A stretch of DNA of 64,000 nt from Flexivirga aerilata (GTDB taxonomy: Bacteria; Actinomycetota; Actinomycetes; Actinomycetales; Dermatophilaceae): assembly GCF_013002715.1 (NCBI RefSeq), contig NZ_JABENB010000001.1, positions 1,550,001 through 1,614,000 on the forward strand, given 5' to 3'. The notes beneath the pieces are model-generated. The model was not told where the DNA came from. It ran no database searches and worked only from the letters and a program-made list of their open reading frames with translations. The position numbers were made by a program, and so were the translations under genes. Positions 63,612 to 64,000 of this stretch are shown here, piece by piece; the stretch's first letter is position 1, and each line of letters starts with the position of its first letter.

Positions 63612-64000
63612 TCAGCTTCGGCAGCCGGCAGCAGCACCAACAGCATCTCGGCGATGCCGTTGCCGAGTATGTCGACGGCAAGCTCAACCCCGCGCAGGAG
63701 CACCGGGCCGACCTGCACCTGATGATCTGCGAACACTGCCGCCACGCGGTGCAGCAGGAGCGCGAGATCATCGCCCAGCTGCGTTCGGTGAGCTTCGACT
63801 CCGGCGGTCACCAGCAGCTGATGGCCGGGCTGCTGTCGCTCGCGTCCGCCGAACCCCAGGCGCCGGGGTCACCCGCGGCCCCCGCCATACCCGCCCGGCG
63901 GGCGCCGGCTGTGGTCACCACCAGCGCCCCGCCGCAATATCAGTCGGCCCGCCGGTCGATGGCCTGCGCGCTGGCCGCGGTCGCCGGCTGCGTCGGCGTC
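63608..64000 (+). CDS. rseA: Zinc-finger anti-sigma factor RseA-like, partial (3' end outside window)
   Basis: 131 residues seen, open at the window edge. The anti-sigma zinc motif [15 protein letters not shown] (H-x3-C-x2-C) is at about 37-45, followed by a Pro/Ala-rich linker and [15 protein letters not shown], the start of a likely membrane helix. It should bind SigE and release it on envelope stress or redox change. The start overlaps sigE as ATGA. Confidence 0.85.
   Translation, partial: MISFGSRQQHQQHLGDAVAEYVDGKLNPAQEHRADLHLMICEHCRHAVQQEREIIAQLRSVSFDSGGHQQLMAGLLSLASAEPQAPGSPAAPAIPARRAPAVVTTSAPPQYQSARRSMACALAAVAGCVGV

Overview
The window is high-G+C DNA (roughly 70% by eye) with short intergenic gaps, many GTG starts and long chains of 4-base start/stop overlaps (ATGA, GTGA). 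Gene content points to an actinobacterium: MshB, a mycothiol-type maleylpyruvate isomerase, SigK/RskA, SigE with a zinc-finger anti-sigma factor, a 7Fe ferredoxin and DUF3117. The gene set would suit a Micrococcales relative, but genus cannot be decided from sequence alone. I see no rRNA, tRNA, CRISPR, insertion sequence or integrase, and no gap longer than about 250 bases without a gene.

Layout. 1-3.8 kb: a methyltransferase cut by the window edge, a VOC protein, an NhaA-DsbA fusion broken by a frameshift, and an aldo/keto reductase. 3.9-8.8 kb: a gentisate catabolic operon (transporter, gentisate dioxygenase, FAH hydrolase, maleylpyruvate isomerase) divergent from an IclR regulator. 8.8-18.3 kb: a SigK locus resembling that of mycobacteria (DUF1295, two CFA synthases, DUF1365, FAD oxidoreductase, Nudix, RskA, SigK, fasciclin lipoprotein, molybdopterin oxidoreductase), with two promoter-like sites matching the SigK consensus as I recall it. 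18.4-30 kb: SGNH hydrolase, glutathione peroxidase, CBS protein and ion transporter, a DHA2 exporter divergent from a frameshifted Lrp regulator, VIT-family transporter, pterin dehydratase, Nudix, a two-component system and an MMPL exporter. 30-36 kb: a complete peptide ABC transporter. 36-38.7 kb: SoxR, a short-chain dehydrogenase and a divergent QueA-like protein. 38.9-64 kb: housekeeping genes in an order resembling M. tuberculosis Rv1165-Rv1222 (typA, mshB, ferredoxin, dapC, dapD, dapE, LOG, DivIVA-like, tag, DUF3117, O-methyltransferase, sigE, anti-sigma), with insertions that include gltA, VanW, an AbiEi-like orphan and a GH25-LGFP-M23 peptidoglycan hydrolase.

Three signals are not explained by genes. 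First, the 8-mer GTATGNCG (either strand) occurs close to 90 times, about once per 730 bases, against roughly 6-7 expected from base composition; it is kept in several reading frames, using rare codons such as Ile ATA. Second, four related nested palindromes of about 70 bases lie at gene 3' ends, and some carry the stop codons of the flanking genes. Third, a 79-base hairpin-bearing unit is tandemly repeated in front of typA. Two genes (nhaA and the Lrp regulator) each carry a single-base frameshift in G/C-rich DNA; sequencing error is the simplest explanation and should be excluded first.
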